Positions 12,051 to 26,225 of a stretch of DNA of 64,000 bases are shown here, piece by piece. The notes below the pieces were generated by a model. It searched no databases and had not been told where the DNA came from. It saw only the letters and a program-made list of their open reading frames with translations. The stretch comes from Owenia fusiformis (Eukaryota > Annelida > Polychaeta > Sabellida > Oweniidae): NCBI GenBank assembly GCA_903813345.2, contig CAIIXF020000007.1, positions 14,426,714 through 14,490,713 on the forward strand, written 5' to 3'. Both the position numbers and the translations under genes were made by a program. Position 1 is the stretch's first letter, and each line of letters starts with the position of its first letter.

Positions 12051-12786
12051 GATGCTGGTAGTTAGAGTCAAAATGTTAGCCTGGAGTGACATTAGTGTAT
12101 TGTTGTGGATTTAATATGCAACAGCAAATGTATTTATTATACCAATTGTTTTAATCATATTCAACAGTTAAAGGCCCACTTTGGGAATTTGCAACATTTT
12201 TGAGCAAAGTAAAAACAATTAAACAATTAAATGTCATAGTATGTCCAATGTATTGATAAGAACCTTATCTTTCATTTGACACCAACAACAGCTAAAATGG
12301 ACCACATCAAAGCTTACAATAAATTATCAAAAAGTATTTTCAATCTGTCAAGTTTTATATATCAAGTTTTTATCAATGTCATTGAAAGATGGCAGAGTTG
12401 TTTGTATTACATGATACATTCATTTTTATAGAAATGTCGCCATCTTTTAAATCAATAGTAATTTAAAACATGCACTTTGTTTAACATGTGCATGCATGTC
12501 TAATGATCTCTGAACTTCAAATGCTTTTTTCTATGCGAGTTATTTTTTCTTAGTTCAAAAATATTAAAGCAAATCAAACTTTGTGTCATGTTTGAGCAAG
12601 TGTGTGAGTAACATGTTTCAAAATTATTTTTTCTTCTAAATTAAGTATAGCGTGCCTTTAATATTTCAACAATAAGCTGCTGCAGCAAACCGATGGTTAT
12701 GTTAGATACATTTATCCCCCGGGGTTTATCCGGAGCTATATAATCGAAAGCTAAAGTCTAATCATTCATTATAGCTACAGTCAAAC

Positions 12787-15700
12787 TTATGACTCAGTCA
12801 GGATCCTTGGATGACCATCTCTGCATGACACATTTCCATCACAGCTCCATATAATGTATTCACCTGCCGAGAATGTAACTTTCAAGCTGTGAGAATGGCC
12901 GTTCTTGGGACTGGTGGTAACATCTACGATTCCATCATTCCTCACTGCCTCTACATCTTCCGCTGTCAGCTGCACCAAATGAGCATGTGGACTTGACGTG
13001 GCTATTCCTGTTTCAAGAGTGATAGCCTCATATGGTTCTGGTGTAACTTCGTCAATGTTCTCGAATTCCGGCATTTCCCTGTACAAGGAATGGTAAGTTT
13101 TGCTCTCGTGAACTAAGTCACGGACTGCTTCCATTTCCTGGTAGATGGCTGACCCCTCCTCGTGTATTGGCATAATGGGATAGCGTTGCCTCAAGGTGCC
13201 TACGCCGGGAATATCCGGGAGAAGAATGTAGGTACCAGACGCTGCTACCTTACGAACATTTCCCTCAGGGTCAAGTACTCCGACTGCATCTTCGGCGGTA
13301 TCTGCTGCGTCACCTTCGCCAGCAGCACCGGTGTAGAATTCAATAGGCGTTTGATAATAAACCCTGTGATTTGTGCCATTGTACGCTTTATCTGCTTCGA
13401 AGCCGCCATTTCGACCATTTGCAGTAACGGACCTACTCTCGAGGTTATTGTTGTTGTATGCATTACCTTTATAAGCTAAATTGTATGGGTTCCATTTACT
13501 AAGTGGGGTCAGCCATACAATTTCAAGTGGAATAGCAAAAGTCCAGCGAGCTTTGAGAATACATCTCTCTGCATCATAGTCGGCAGCCTCTTTATCACAT
13601 GTTTCCAAGGCCATCTCTCTAACGTTTGGTTGCGATGTTTTTGCCATAAATACAGAGTCATCTGAATAAGATCTGCGAAATATGTCGACACCCATAGCAT
13701 CAAGTTTTTCAGTACTAAAAAATCGATGGTAAAATGCAGCATTCAGGGGCTCTCTTGTCTTTAAATCAACTACTTCTTCACCATCTATAGTTGTATCTCT
13801 AAGTGATCCACCATAGTTATCTGTACCTGGTACTTCTTTCATAATTTCATCAAGAAAAGTTGGAGAAGCCTGGGAGTATTTGAAGTAGGCGGATGTATCT
13901 CTGGTGTTTAATCGAAACCTTGCGCTTCTGGTATTTTCAAACTTATCGATTGGTGAATTTCTCTTCATTCTAAACATAAAGTCATCAACAAGGCGAAATC
14001 TGTCTAATTTTATCTCCTTCTTGACCGGATGACACATGATGCGGTAGTTCCATTGTGCAAATTCTGGTGATGTTGCGTTGTTTATCCCCATGATGGTTAC
14101 AGGAAGAAAAGCAAGATTCTCTTGTGCTGATTTTGAGCCAGTATATGACGTGTACCTATGAAAAGGGAATAAATTGTCATCACGTTGTACAAGGTCATTA
14201 TACCGATTTGATGAATCAAAAAGTACTTGAAACTATCTATTTCAATTATAATTCAGTTAAGGTTGGAATTATGACGAAATTACACCAAGAACTTAACATA
14301 AGCTTATTTCAAAAATATTTCATTCCATCAAAGTGAATATTTGTTAATTTCTCACGTAAGGTTCCCCAGAGGACTATATGACAGTGATATTTAAAAAGTC
14401 AATTTTGAAAGAGTGCCGAAACCACACGATACATTCGAGTATGATATATTTGTGTCGATGACTTGAAAAATCAACATATCAAATTACCTAATTTTTTCTT
14501 GCAGGTCAAACCAACTAGAAGCATCCAAGAAATGCCGATCGCTAAAGTATGACTCTAGACTCTCCTCTGGGTCCAACCAGGCGCCTTCTAAGTAACACAG
14601 GGCGGGTTTGAAGTGCTGTCTATAGTCCCTAACACTGTGATCCTGATCCTTCCAAGCCCTGAACCATTCACGCATCTCTAATATTTGCCCATCAACGGTA
14701 GGTTGATCTAAGACAGCTTGGGGAACATCAGGGAATGGCACATCTTGTACTTCATGAAATTTTGAGCTAGTTTCACTAGGCATGTAAAGCCTGTAGTCAT
14801 TATGCCGAGTTCGGAATTCCACTCCATTTAGGACGGCCGAGAACTCCCCAAGGCCGCACGTACGAATATTATTATTGTGTTGATGTATTGATGCAACGCC
14901 AAAACCACCGTAAGACCTCTGATGGTATGATTTAAAACCTGTATTACGACCTCTCACCTGTATAGATAACAGAAAAATATATGATAGATCTTGGGCATTT
15001 AATTTTATCAATGACGGTGAAACTAGCCCTAACTGATTTGTGATGTAAATAACCTTGGTCGGGAACTGTATAGTTTCTGTATCTACTATAGGAAGGATCT
15101 CTATTTTTTCAGCAACGCTGAACATGTAATACCATTATTTATATATATATATAGTGTGTTTTGTAAAAAAAACTTATGTCAAAATATACAAAATGGATGT
15201 TCTAATGAGTCTAGTTCCTTCGTATTACCTTCTTGATGCCAGATTGTCCATCACCACGGATACGTTCCTCAACGAACAATTGCTGCATCATTATCTGACG
15301 CGACATCACCTCAACTGTTTGTTCAAGTGCATCATTTCTTCCATCGTCTGCCAGCATGTTCAACTTTTCTATAACAGCAATGTTTTTATCAATTGAGAAG
15401 TGCCATTATTGGTAAAAGAATGACGTCAGCAACATGCATTATGGTTTCATAAAGAGCTGGGCAATGTTATTTTTAATAAAGGAATGATAGTATATTTGAG
15501 TTGCAATAAAGAACCTTGTATCATTCTATATTGGAAACTTAAAAGCATTCATGCATGTACTTACCCATCCTGATAATACATTATCGGGCTCCGCCCTCAT
15601 GCATTGAATGTACTGGTTGATACATGTACTCATGCTTTTAAATTTCCAATAAAGAATGATAGAAGATTCTTTATTCCTTTAGTAAATATATATTATTCTT

Positions 15701-15926
15701 ATTTCAGTGATTTCAACATTTTTGCCATTCCATCAAAAGTTGATTTATGTGAATAAATTTAGGTCGTATTTTCTTACAGTTGGACTCGCATACCTTCAAT
15801 TTCATCCAATCGGCCCGAATCTACGGATGGAGCTCTCCTCATTCTAGAGGGGTGTATCTCTACAAAATCTGATTGGGTGGTAGCAGCCATTGACCCAAGT
15901 AGGGCCGCGTATAGTATCAACTTCAT
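12787..15926 (-). CDS. Family D secreted protein, copy 1 (D1), four exons
   Basis: Minus-strand gene with coding exons 15926-15794, 15368-15229, 14957-14488 and 14155-12787. All have GT-AG borders and compatible phases, giving 703 residues. The start is the ATG at 15926, followed by a signal peptide (MKLILYAALLGSMAATTQS), then a basic SRMRR site that could be a furin-type cut. Exon 2 is a short polar, probably helical segment rich in Glu and Gln. Exon 3 starts VRG and carries RSYGGFGVASIHQHNNN (about residues 105-121). Exon 4 is the long C-terminal half. It ends with a His-rich stretch (GHSHSLKV) and CDGNVSCRDGH near the C-terminus. There is no membrane segment after the signal peptide. I know of no characterised function. 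Similar uncharacterised proteins may exist in other marine invertebrates, but I cannot verify that here. It lies head-to-head with GH10-like gene A, 1.46 kb apart. Confidence 0.88.
15475..15690. mobile_element. Hairpin MITE in D1 intron 1
   Basis: The left arm 'aataaaggaatgatag' ... 'ttggaaacttaaaagc' is mirrored by 'gcttttaaatttccaa' ... 'ttctttattccttta'. The arms are roughly 95 bases and the centre near 15575-15605 is itself partly palindromic. No coding capacity. Confidence 0.65.
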
Positions 15927-17383
15927 ATTAGAAGTAATTTGTATCTCCTGATGCAACTTGTTGGGTTGCTTCTCCGTGTACGCCTAGTGTCACACACTTG
16001 GACTTCCCTTTCCTTTTGATGTCGCACACTGTATGTTTTATATGATCGCAAGCACGTACTTAATCAGATGATGCTGCCAAACCAATCAACTTGTTTATCG
16101 CAATTAAATATTGCATCGTGGTTTCAAAGCTGTTCTATGATGACGAGTAACGCTAACCTCAGCATCTATTTATATTTTATTTCAAATTATATACAGTAGT
16201 ATTAGATGATGATACCAAAATTACATTGATCAATTGTACGAAGTGTCCTCGTATTATTAAAAGGCAACAGCAACATCAGTCTCGTTGCTTATTATGGAAG
16301 TGTGTGTTTGTTGTTTGTTTATCTTTATTTCCTTCTTTCAAGAAGATGTTTTAGTTTACAAACAATTATTTACAAAATTAGTTATATTTACTTGCTTTAC
16401 CAAATGTATAATTTGCCACTAAAATAACTATTTCTTCATGTATATTTCCAGGAAACTGATTATCAGTATTTGAACCAGAGTGTTTCAAAGAGAACTTCGA
16501 TCTTCATCAGAATGAGCTTACATCTAATACGTTCGTAATAATATCAAACATACACTCATGTTTTGTGACACGATATTCACCTTGACATAACGTACATGCA
16601 TATTAGTTTTTGGATGATATCCAGTCAACGATAGTTGAAGAAGTCTTGATTGATAATGGTCACAACTAAGTTGGGTATTAATCATAATGAAAATACGGTC
16701 CTATTATTGTGTTTGGATATTAGCAAACATTCTCAGAAAAAACCATGAGCCTGATTTTAATACAGTTAACTTGCTGAATTGGATGTTTCATTTAATGCAA
16801 ACTTTCATAAATCCTTTGGGATTTTTAGACCCTGGTTGATATTCGTTCTTAGGGACTTGTGAAATTATGTTTTGGAAGGATTTTGGTAATATTCATATTT
16901 GCCAAATCGAGACCCATTTCTTTTGATGAACTGCACATTTCCTCTATATCATGAAGTCATCAAGTGCTAATTATATGAGCTCATATCACCTTCGTGTGAT
17001 TAATCCAGTAATTAACGTTTTGATTTTGTAACATGACGTAACATGATTATGTATAAGTGTTATTTGATTAATTAAATCATTCTTTGCAAAACTGGCACAA
17101 ACTCGAACAGAATTTGCGTCGTGCATGAACTGGTGATTCAAACATGTAACAGCTGTTTGTAGGGTGATTAAAAAGACGTCACAGTTTTGTAATTAAGCAA
17201 CTTATTAATGTTTTTAAGTGATGCGTGTTTTTCAGGATTGTGTATCTGTAGTTAGTTCATCGGTAATATAGTGACTACACACCTACAGTGATTGACTTCA
17301 GGGCTCCTTGTGTTATAGAACTAGACGCTGATATAGATACATAGGGTCATACGTCACCAGAGAAAGCAAACCGAAAGGCTAGG
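15927..17383. promoter_or_regulatory. Divergent intergenic region between D1 (-) and GH10-like A (+)
   Basis: This stretch of 1457 bases separates two outward-facing start codons. It must contain the upstream regions of both genes, including any 5' untranslated exons. An acceptor-like 'gtttttcag' near 17228-17236 could end a 5' UTR intron of gene A. I see no clear TATA box that I would assign. The matching region between D2 and B is 35882-38622. Confidence 0.4.
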
Positions 17384-20300
17384 ATGGAACGACTTCCTCT
17401 TTATCTATTGGGGTTTGCTTTGTGTTTTGTCAGCTCCAGAAGTCTAGGAATTTACAATCTTGGTGAGGAGGTTCTTGTCAACGGAAACATGCAGTATGAC
17501 AACTGGGATTCTGAGTACCACTGGTTTGGACAACAAGCTACTTTGGTACAAGTCCCAGGTCTTGTTGGGAATGCTGCAGCTGTCACGAAAAAGTAAGCAA
17601 ATTTGGTTTCATATTAACTTTTCATTTCTCCTCAATTGCTGATTAGTCAATTTCGATTGCAGTGATCGGACTATAGTTTCGGTCCGTGAAGAAACAATGA
17701 GGTCGACCATTTTAAACAAATTCGTCATTAGCACAATAACCAATGTTTCAGGAAAAAGGTTCATGGACAAATTACTCAAATTTTGAGGGAAGGTTTGGAG
17801 CCTGGTTACTATTACATGGAGGGTTACATCAAACTCCTGAACCATCCCGAAGGCGCGGAATCGTTCCATATGGACATGAGGTATCGTTACCTTGACGCAG
17901 GTGAGACCATCTAATGAAGAAATGAACCGAGAAGATCATAATCAAGAATATCACCGTCAACCATTTTATGAAAACGCGTACCATATACGTTCTGGGAAAT
18001 GCCAAGGCCACTTAATTAATGAAAGGAAATGATAATCTATTAAATATGTTCTCTGAAAGAATCCTTAATTATTCTGCATTGTAACTGGATACCTCCATTG
18101 TTATATTGTTTTTAAACATGTAATCAGATGTTATAGTCATTCCCTCACAAAGTATTTCCTGGTTTTGATCATTGAAAAATTTATTTCAACATTTTCGCCA
18201 CTTCCACCCGCACTTTCAGGACAATGTTTTCCACTCAGAACTTTGATTGAACTATCATAGCCGGATATGGGGGTATTTGATCAGGCACATCGAATTATGC
18301 ACTCTCCAACATACAGTACAGCATACTATTTAGACAAAAGGCATATGGTTTAGTTAACTCTTTTTTAGATTCTAACCTCAAATTTGTGAGGATAGCAGAT
18401 ATTACTGGACTAAGAGATACTGATGGCTGGGTGAAAATTGCCGGCGAATTCCTGCTCCCGGCAAATTGTAAGATAATAGCATATAATATAAATTCTACTC
18501 CTGTCATTAACTCCTTCATCTTGGTACTACATGACAAGAAATGAGAATGGAATATGTCTATCATTTGTTTTGTATTTGTTAACCGCGTAAACATGCATGT
18601 GATGCACTTAACACTGTCGAACTGCATTAGATTCATTATATACATGTGAATGTTTTTATGACGTATACACAGTCAGGAGTCGGCATATACAAGGCAGCTC
18701 CAACACAATACCGCTAAGAACCCTGCTTTTATCAATATTTTCCAAATAATCGAGTCGATTCATCATCATTTACAAAGTTATTCTATGCAAACGGGTTGAT
18801 AGGATCTGGTTCTGATAATATCAATCGCAGAAATCAATCGCAGAAATTTTGAAAGTATTTGAACAAGTCCAGTAGCATGTTAGGCGGAAACTTTATTTCA
18901 CTAAAGCGTTGATGCTTCTTTCAATCGATATCACTGATTTGCGCATAATGTTCTTTATCTGTTCTTCTTAAGGCTCTGGACACAGGGTGTTCTTTCTAAG
19001 TATAAAGAGTATTGATCTAAATTTTGCGGTTGACGAGGTCAGTTTGAAACGGGTAATCCCCGAAGATGATTGGGAAGGTGCCGCCAATGAAATGATCGAT
19101 GAATACAGGAAAGGAGAGGTGAATGTGAAGTAAGTCACAATAATTCGAAATAATTTGAAAATGAATTATGTATACACTCCCTTTAAATGTTTGATAATTT
19201 GCCCCATTTCAAACCACATGTTAGCGTTTACGCCAAGGCTAAATGTTGAAGTCACCGGCAAAGCCTCTTCTTTATAAGACTAAGGCTCGTTTTGGTTACA
19301 ACATGTTCATAATTTATTTCCTCATTTCCATGAAAAAGATGCTGGATTTTGTCTGTCCCACATCATTTCAGACCGATCGATTGCTTCGATCGATCTTTGT
19401 ATGGTGACTAGCATTTTTGATTTTGTCTTGATGACATTTTTTCTTCATTCCCTTTTCTTTATGGGGTCTGTTGATTTCACTAGTGTCTTAACCACACTAA
19501 CAACAAATACAAGTAGTAGTAATGAGAATAGGTACCCCTGGCCAGTGTCCGTGTTCCTACAAAATTAGAGATTGGGGAACTAAAAATGTATCGCACAAAG
19601 AGTATATATGACACCTGCCTCCATAAACCAATCTCGAATCAGCATCCAAAATCTCAAGACAAGACCATTTCATCCGATTAATACTGTCCACAAATAATCA
19701 TCTGAGAGTTTAAGCTTGTATATAAAATCGAAACGGCAACGTATACGTATACATCGCCCATATACAAATACACGTAGCTTCCTTACTTAAATAGTCGTTC
19801 GGGCGTGTTTGTTTAGACTACACTGCAGTATGTAATATGCATCATGTGATACGCCATTGGTAGTTCTAAAGCTGGTTTTCTGATGCATATTTTATTCAAG
19901 CTCTTTTAGTAAGATAGTCGGAGCTAAAACATGCTTGACATACGTCCATCTTCTTCAAAAAGAATTCTACTTTGTATCGAAATCAAAATTACCAGCATAG
20001 TATAGCAATAGACACGAGTATAATGATTCCCGTTGAAACACACGTAAACTTTGGAATTTTGTGTTCGCTATACATTACTATTATAATATTGATTCATTTA
20101 CTTTCCGTTCACGGTTACATTGTGAAAACATTGCAAGCTTAAACTCTCCAATATCAGCATCCGAAATCTCAAGACGGGACCATTTCACTGTCCACAAATA
20201 ATCATCTTTCTACTTTCAGTGTGAATATTAACTACAATATAGACCCGAGCTATATCACATTCGGGGTGAGTGATCATTTATTGATGTCATCCAGTTCGTT

Positions 20301-23300
20301 CGATAACACTATAGTTTAATTTGAAGTCAAAATTAGACCGTTGTTTATCTATTCTCTTCTTCATTGAACCCTAAAACTAAACATGTCATTTTTGAAAAAT
20401 TGGCAAACCGTTTCCTAGAACGTTGCATTGACAGTTTTCTACCTACAAGTTAAAGAACGTGTGTTGCTTTTCAAGGTAAGACAGCTGAGCCACGATTTCC
20501 AGCTCGGGGCACATGTTTGGTCTCAACTTATCAATGGAAACTGGAAAACAGAGGAGATCAGAGCAGGCTATCAGGAATTTTTCTTTGATAACTTCAACTC
20601 TGGGACGCCGACTAGTAGGTTTAAATGGCACGTCGTCGAGAAAGAAGAGGTATGTTTGCAGAATAGATAGTTCAGGTATACAGGGTGTTCCAAAAGTAAC
20701 AGGACTGGCACTGGCATTTTGTCAATTTTGCACTGAGTGTCTTCAAATTTACACAAATTGTACTTTGAAGTACTGCAACTAAAATTGTGAAGTTTCAGAA
20801 AAAATGATGAAATGCGGTTAGAGTTATGGTTACTATAGTAACATGACATCCCAATACCCGGGGCAACTTTTTTCCTGAAAATCTGATATCTAACATTTTT
20901 GTATTCCTGAAAAAAGTATCTAATTCACCTATCATAATATAACATTTCTTGTTTATTTTATTAGTTGCTTTGTTGTAAAATGTTACTATACAACTCAGAT
21001 TCAAGTATAATTTCATAATAATAATATTTATTCAATATCCTGGAATATCACTATGTATAACAGTCTGAACAATTCACAGTTGAGTTTTTGAAAAGACGCA
21101 ATTTGAAGCCAATCATACACCTTGATAGCGCGCCTGCCCGCAGGTCCCCATTAAAGACCATGATGCAGCTATAGAGGAGCTAGTCTTGAGGTCTAAAACC
21201 ATGCATCATATTCTTCTGATCATGCAATATCTAATTTTTACTTATATTGAGAACGGAATGCTAATCAGTGCTGTAAGACCTTTAAAGATGAGAATGACCT
21301 TCTCCAAATTGTCCAATCGACCCTGTGTGACATGTCCTCAAATGGGTTCACTCATGTGTTTGGGTCATGGATACAGAGTAATACTCTTGTACTGACCAAA
21401 GAGGAGCCTTTTTTCAAAGTAGAGGATACATCAAATAATGAAGAATATCAAATGATGTAAAACAAATGCAATTCTTACCAGTTGTTGCATTTCAACTTTG
21501 ACATGGCATGTACAAAATGATGTGAGATGTACAAAATGCTTAATGTCTCTGTAACTTTTTGCGTGGACTGTTGCCCCGGGTATTGTGATGTCATGTTACT
21601 ATAGCAACCATAACTCTACCTGAGTTTCACATATTTTGTCAAAACTTTGCAGCCTTAGTTAGGATACATGAAAGTACATTATGTAATATTTTGAAGACAA
21701 TTGGTGCATATTTAACGAAATGCCAGCACCAGTCCTGTTACTTTTGGAACACCCTGTACAGTGTTGAACAGATTTGAAACTGTACAGGTGAACATAATTT
21801 ACAATTGTTAAACATGAGGATTTTAGACATATTTTCAACCGATATTTTTGTTCATATTCCGAACGTTAAATTGTTTTACTCCAAGTGCACCTGATAATCA
21901 GTTTTAACTATATCAAATGATATCCAAATAGTATAAAGTATTGTTAAATATTGTTTCTGTTTTAGGGTGTTCTTAATTTGGATCAGCTCGACAAAGGCGT
22001 GACTAAACTTATTGAGCGGGGGTACGTTTAACTATATATACTTTAAGGTATATGTGACCAGCAAATTGATAGAGGGGGAAGACCAAAATATTAATTTTAA
22101 CTTTACAACCAGTTATGAATAAACAAGACCCCGGAGTGTCCAAAAAACACCCCATCCCCTACCATGTCATGTATTAGCTATAGGAAGGTTGGAACTCAAT
22201 CAGAATGCCTAGGAGACTTGGACTCGCCTTGAGTATGGTCACATTAGATACGGGCACTGTATGGTACCGGCAAACAGTTTGCCTGATCGAAAATCGATGA
22301 ATAGAGTTAAAGGTTCTGTATCTATTGTAGTTTGAAAGTTGTCGGCTCGGAGGTTTTCTGGGACCAAAATAAATTCGGTTGGCCAGAATGGTTTAACGAT
22401 AAGACATCAACAGAGAGAGTGCAATTGATGAAAAAGCGTGTTGATGACATGGTTACACCTTATAATGGAAAGTAAGTGCAATATAATTCAATACAGTTGT
22501 TCGCTTATTATGAGGTGCGCATGCCAGTCAGTTGAGAGTTTCAGCTAGCGATATTATTCACAATGCAACCGTGAACGCAAAGCCAATGAATTTATACAGT
22601 GATACATGAGCCTGGCCATAGGAAAACCGGTCTTATCACAAAAATTAGAATTGTGCCACAGAGCCAAAAATGTGCCCAAGATTAAGAGGAAAATGTGCTA
22701 AATTCCAATCCGACTTTTTGGTCTATATATGCAAGGAAAAATAGTTAAGACATAAGCCATGGCTCATTTGAAAGGTCTCTGTACTGTGCTTTCTAAGATA
22801 AACAAAAAATCAGAATATTTAAAAAATCTGTGATAAGACCCCTTTTCCTGTGGCCTGGCTCATATATAGCGCGCATACAAAACAAGTGCTACTTAGTCTA
22901 CTTCAGATACCCGATCAGTTTCAGATCTGTGTTTAGAACGGGAGATTTGCAATTTCACGTTGGTGGCAACGGAAATCATTAAACTCATGTCCTTTGAATA
23001 CTATCCTGGCAATTTTGATTTCGATGCATAGTATAATGCTTTCTGAAGAAAATGGTGTATGTTATACATGTTTTAGCTCCAAATATCTTACGAAACGAGC
23101 ATTGTTTAAAATATGTGTCATAGAAAACCAACTGTATATATCAATGGCATAGTACACGATGATGTGTAGTCTAAGTAACGGACTAAGTCTAAGTAATCAC
23201 TGTGACAGAACGATTGTTTTATGTGAGAAAACTACATGCATTTGTATAGGGCGATTTATACGTATAGGTTTCCTGTTCAATTTTATGTGCATTGCTTAAA

Positions 23301-25310
23301 GTCTCAAATGTGTTGATAAAACGTTTGCAGTTATTACTCGTACCTAATCATTTTTAAAGTACTGGAATTAATTGGGAAAATTGAATGAATAGATTTGATC
23401 TGAAATTGATTCGAATTTTCAACATGCGTTTTTATTTTTCCATAACGTTGGTATCTATATCCAAAGCATGACCAAAACGTACCTAGATTTGATTCTAATA
23501 GCGTTTACTTTTCGGTTGCAGGATTGATACATACATTGTCAGTAGAGACAATTTTAAGTTCAAGTTTCAAAATGCCACGGGAGACGATGAGATCGTTGAT
23601 AAGATGTTTAATTGGGTGGAATCAGCTGGAGATGGGTATGGAGCTAATCTAGTTTTGAGCGAGATCAACGCATTACGAATGTCAAGTGGTACCTCGGTTA
23701 GTAAGAAGTGTATTTGAGATGCAAATAGTCAAAAATTGGTTATCTATTTTGTATTTAAATACAATTAATATTACAAAGACTACACAATGACATGTAAAGC
23801 TTAATGATCTTTGGGTATGAGTACCACGATTGAACACGAAATGAGAAAAAAATCGACGAATACTTGTTACCCTGCGCGCAGAGTCTAGTTAAACTACACT
23901 CTGCCTAGTAGAGACCATATTACAGTTTAGTAACCCCGCCCCCACGACGGGTACTGGTGACTGTTTGGGTAAATCACTTTTGACCTACTCGCTGACCTCC
24001 TACCAATCAGCGAGCTTGAAGAAACATACGCCAAATGTGTTCTAATTAAATATGCGCATGTCATTGGTCAATTTCGGGCTCAACGATGACGTCAGAAGGA
24101 ATGACCATATAAAGAACTTCGGTCAAATTTGGCCGACGAACACTGATTGGCGCGGTGAGTTCACAGGTTTATTTTAGTTTGAAAGAGTGAAGACGAAGCT
24201 CTGTTTTACGAAATGAAGTCAAACGAATGCAAAGGGTAAATACTTGTATGTAATGGCTCTCGTTACCAACTATGAAACACTATGTTATGATGGATGATAC
24301 ATGATAATGTCGTATTAAATCCTTGACATAAAACGTATTCTACTTCTAGGCATTTGCTCACAGAGCCAATACACTAAAGTCTAAAGGTCACGCGATTCAG
24401 ATTGGTGCCCAAGGAACATTTGACAAACAATTTGCTGTAGATCCTATACGACTTATGGTACGTGATAATTGTATTTACTGAACAACGGATAATACTGATG
24501 GTGTAGGAAATGATGTCAAGATGCTAATTGTCCCATTCTTTATTTTCCACTGTTTTATCTATATACAATCGTCTATGGTATGTCAGCAAGTACATCTTCT
24601 GTACTCCCTGGGAATCATCAGAGTGTTATTTAAAGCGGGTTCATTATGCCATTTGTAGGGTTGTGTCACAGATTCACATTAAAAAACACGATGTCCATAC
24701 GGCAAATATCACCAAAGGCTCTATCTCAAAACAAAGTATATTTTCTTTGTAGGCTCGTTTTGATATACTTGCTCAAACCGAACTACCTATTGTTGTCACC
24801 CGGCTCGCAATGTCACGTGAAGATATTTTGAAGCGTGCACAAGATCTTGAAACGTTCCTAAGAGTTGCATTTGCACATCCTGATGTAGAAGGGATCACTT
24901 TGGATGGATTCTGGGATGGTGTGAGTGGAAGACCAAACAGCAGTCTTGTAGATACAGATGATTTTGTGGTAAGCGAATCCCGGGAAGCAAATGTGCTACC
25001 CTTTAATTCATTACCGATACGATTTTAAAAGCGTATTCATGAAAGTTATTTACCCGTGTTACTTAAACTTCAGATTAACAAGGCTGGGTGGACATTACAA
25101 AGATTGTTCAAAAAGGAATGGAGGTCTGACGGTTTTCTGACCCTACCTGAGAAATATTTAGCGCAACAGACAGCCAGTTTCCGTGCATTCTATGGTGACT
25201 ATGAAATGGACGTAATGGTTGATGGTGAAGTCGTTGATACTCGCACATTCAGTGTCCACAAGGGAGTCAATACTGTTATCAATGTCGATATTGATGAACC
25301 GTCAAGATAG
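17384..25310 (+). CDS. CBM4/9-like + GH10-like secreted protein, copy A (catalytic residues lost)
   Basis: Twelve exons: 17384-17592, 17752-17900, 18369-18467, 18973-19129, 20220-20265, 20476-20649, 21966-22021, 22331-22471, 23522-23696, 24350-24457, 24753-24968, 25074-25310. All borders are GT-AG with matching phases, giving 588 residues. A signal peptide is followed by a CBM4/9-like module (about residues 22-215: VNGNMQYDNW, YYYMEGYIKLLNHP, GWVKIAGEF, FAVDEVSLK). A GH10-like barrel follows, with FKWHVVEKEEG, FAHPDVEGITLDGFWD, SLVDTDDF and INKAGW. In GH10 xylanases the acid/base Glu lies in a V-N-N-E motif; here it reads IVSRD (Asp353). The nucleophile Glu of T-E-L-D is replaced by Arg455 (VTRLAM). 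The His of the Q-x-H motif is Thr. Hydrolysis is therefore unlikely, and sugar binding is the plausible role. AATAAA at 25410-25415. Confidence 0.92.
20681..21756 (+). mobile_element. Mariner-like element M1 (1076 bp) in intron 6 of gene A
   Basis: The ends are inverted repeats starting CAGGGTGTTCCAAAAGTAAC and the element is flanked by TA on both sides (20679-20680, 21757-21758), the Tc1/mariner hallmark. On + at about 21100-21159 there is a transposase relic reading KPIIHLDSAPARRS, which resembles the second catalytic Asp motif of mariner transposases (H-x-D-N-A-P-A-H). Stops follow at once, so it is non-functional. It is homologous, in opposite orientation, to M2 at 56880-58529. Confidence 0.85.
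24087..24113 (+). promoter_or_regulatory. CRE plus TATA promoter-like cluster in intron 9 of gene A
   Basis: A perfect CRE (TGACGTCA, 24087-24094) lies 13 bases before a TATAAA (24108-24113), with ATTGGT/CCAAT-type boxes at about 24003-24010 and 24063-24067. About 40 bases downstream is a donor-like 'gcggtgagt'. The surrounding 23860-24200 is GC-richer than the rest of the intron. It may be an inserted promoter (for example from a retroelement LTR) or an internal promoter. No downstream exon is identified. Confidence 0.3.
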
Positions 25311-26225
25311 AGTAATACTAATGTGAACTGCTGAATGTAATTTAACAATAACCACGAACTCTTTGATTTAAACACAAAATATAGTAAACCTGTTTGATTG
25401 AAACTGTGAAATAAAAATTAGTTAGTATAGTAAGTTATTGTCGTTAATACCAGATCAAAGTTATTTTCTTTTTGGAATATATTTGAAAAAGATTCGGTGT
25501 AGTAAGGTGCACTGATCCTACTCCAGTTTTGGAAATCTACTTTATATTTTCTGACTCGATTCCTAAGTCAAGTATGATATTGAACATATCATGTTACACT
25601 GTATCTCAGTATGTTAAAGGCTCTAATATAATGAGTACTGATATGTGTAGTTTCACTTCTATTTGTGCTAGAATATCATATATGGAAAAGATTTAATTCC
25701 CATGCCCTCTATCAAACATTCATTGAAGCAAATATATTAACCTACATGTATTCTTTAACGTTGGACCTCACCCGTACATTGAATTATATTAAATGGCTAA
25801 ACGGCCTTACAGAGGGGGAATAACCCTAGAGTTCAAAGATGACATACGCTTATAATGTAAACGTGTATTGAGATGAAATACATCTCTGACTGGTCAATAT
25901 CGACAGACAAATGACATCATCAATGTAATGGCGGCTTCGAAATTTGCGAAATACACTTCGAATAATATTATGTTATATTGGCGCCAATACAATAGCTTGA
26001 AGTTCTTATTTCACATCAAGATAAAAAAGTGTACAGAATCTGCTTACATTGTCTACATCAATTTGTCAATTTGTCATCCTTAAAGCTCTGTGACTTTTCC
26101 TCCTCTGACGAACATCTACATGTATTCATCTGCCATTCATAAGCTGATTAAACCACACTTTCTTGAGTTCGTCCCTCCCAGCTTCTGAATGATTCATTCG
26201 TTCATTCATTCAAATATTTTATGCT
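25311..26225. other. Converging 3' intergenic region between gene A (+) and the glycosyltransferase (-)
   Basis: It contains the 3' UTR of A, with AATAAA at 25410-25415. The rest is AT-rich with no supported exon or obvious mobile element, apart from a short TCAT/TTCATTCA run at about 26190-26210. Confidence 0.5.

Larger units (their letters stand above)
4115..12786. other. Gene-poor, transposon-rich interval
   Basis: No supported gene. It holds the hairpin element 5812-6147, the inverted repeat 6535-8810, the inverted repeat 11030-11275 and the inverted-repeat element 11649-12050. A possible TTAA-type element lies at about 12170-12662: its left edge reads 'ttaaaggcccac' and its right edge 'gtgcctttaa'. 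The rest is AT-rich with only short open frames. The 97-codon frame at 9548-9841 shows no motif or splice support. Confidence 0.5.
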
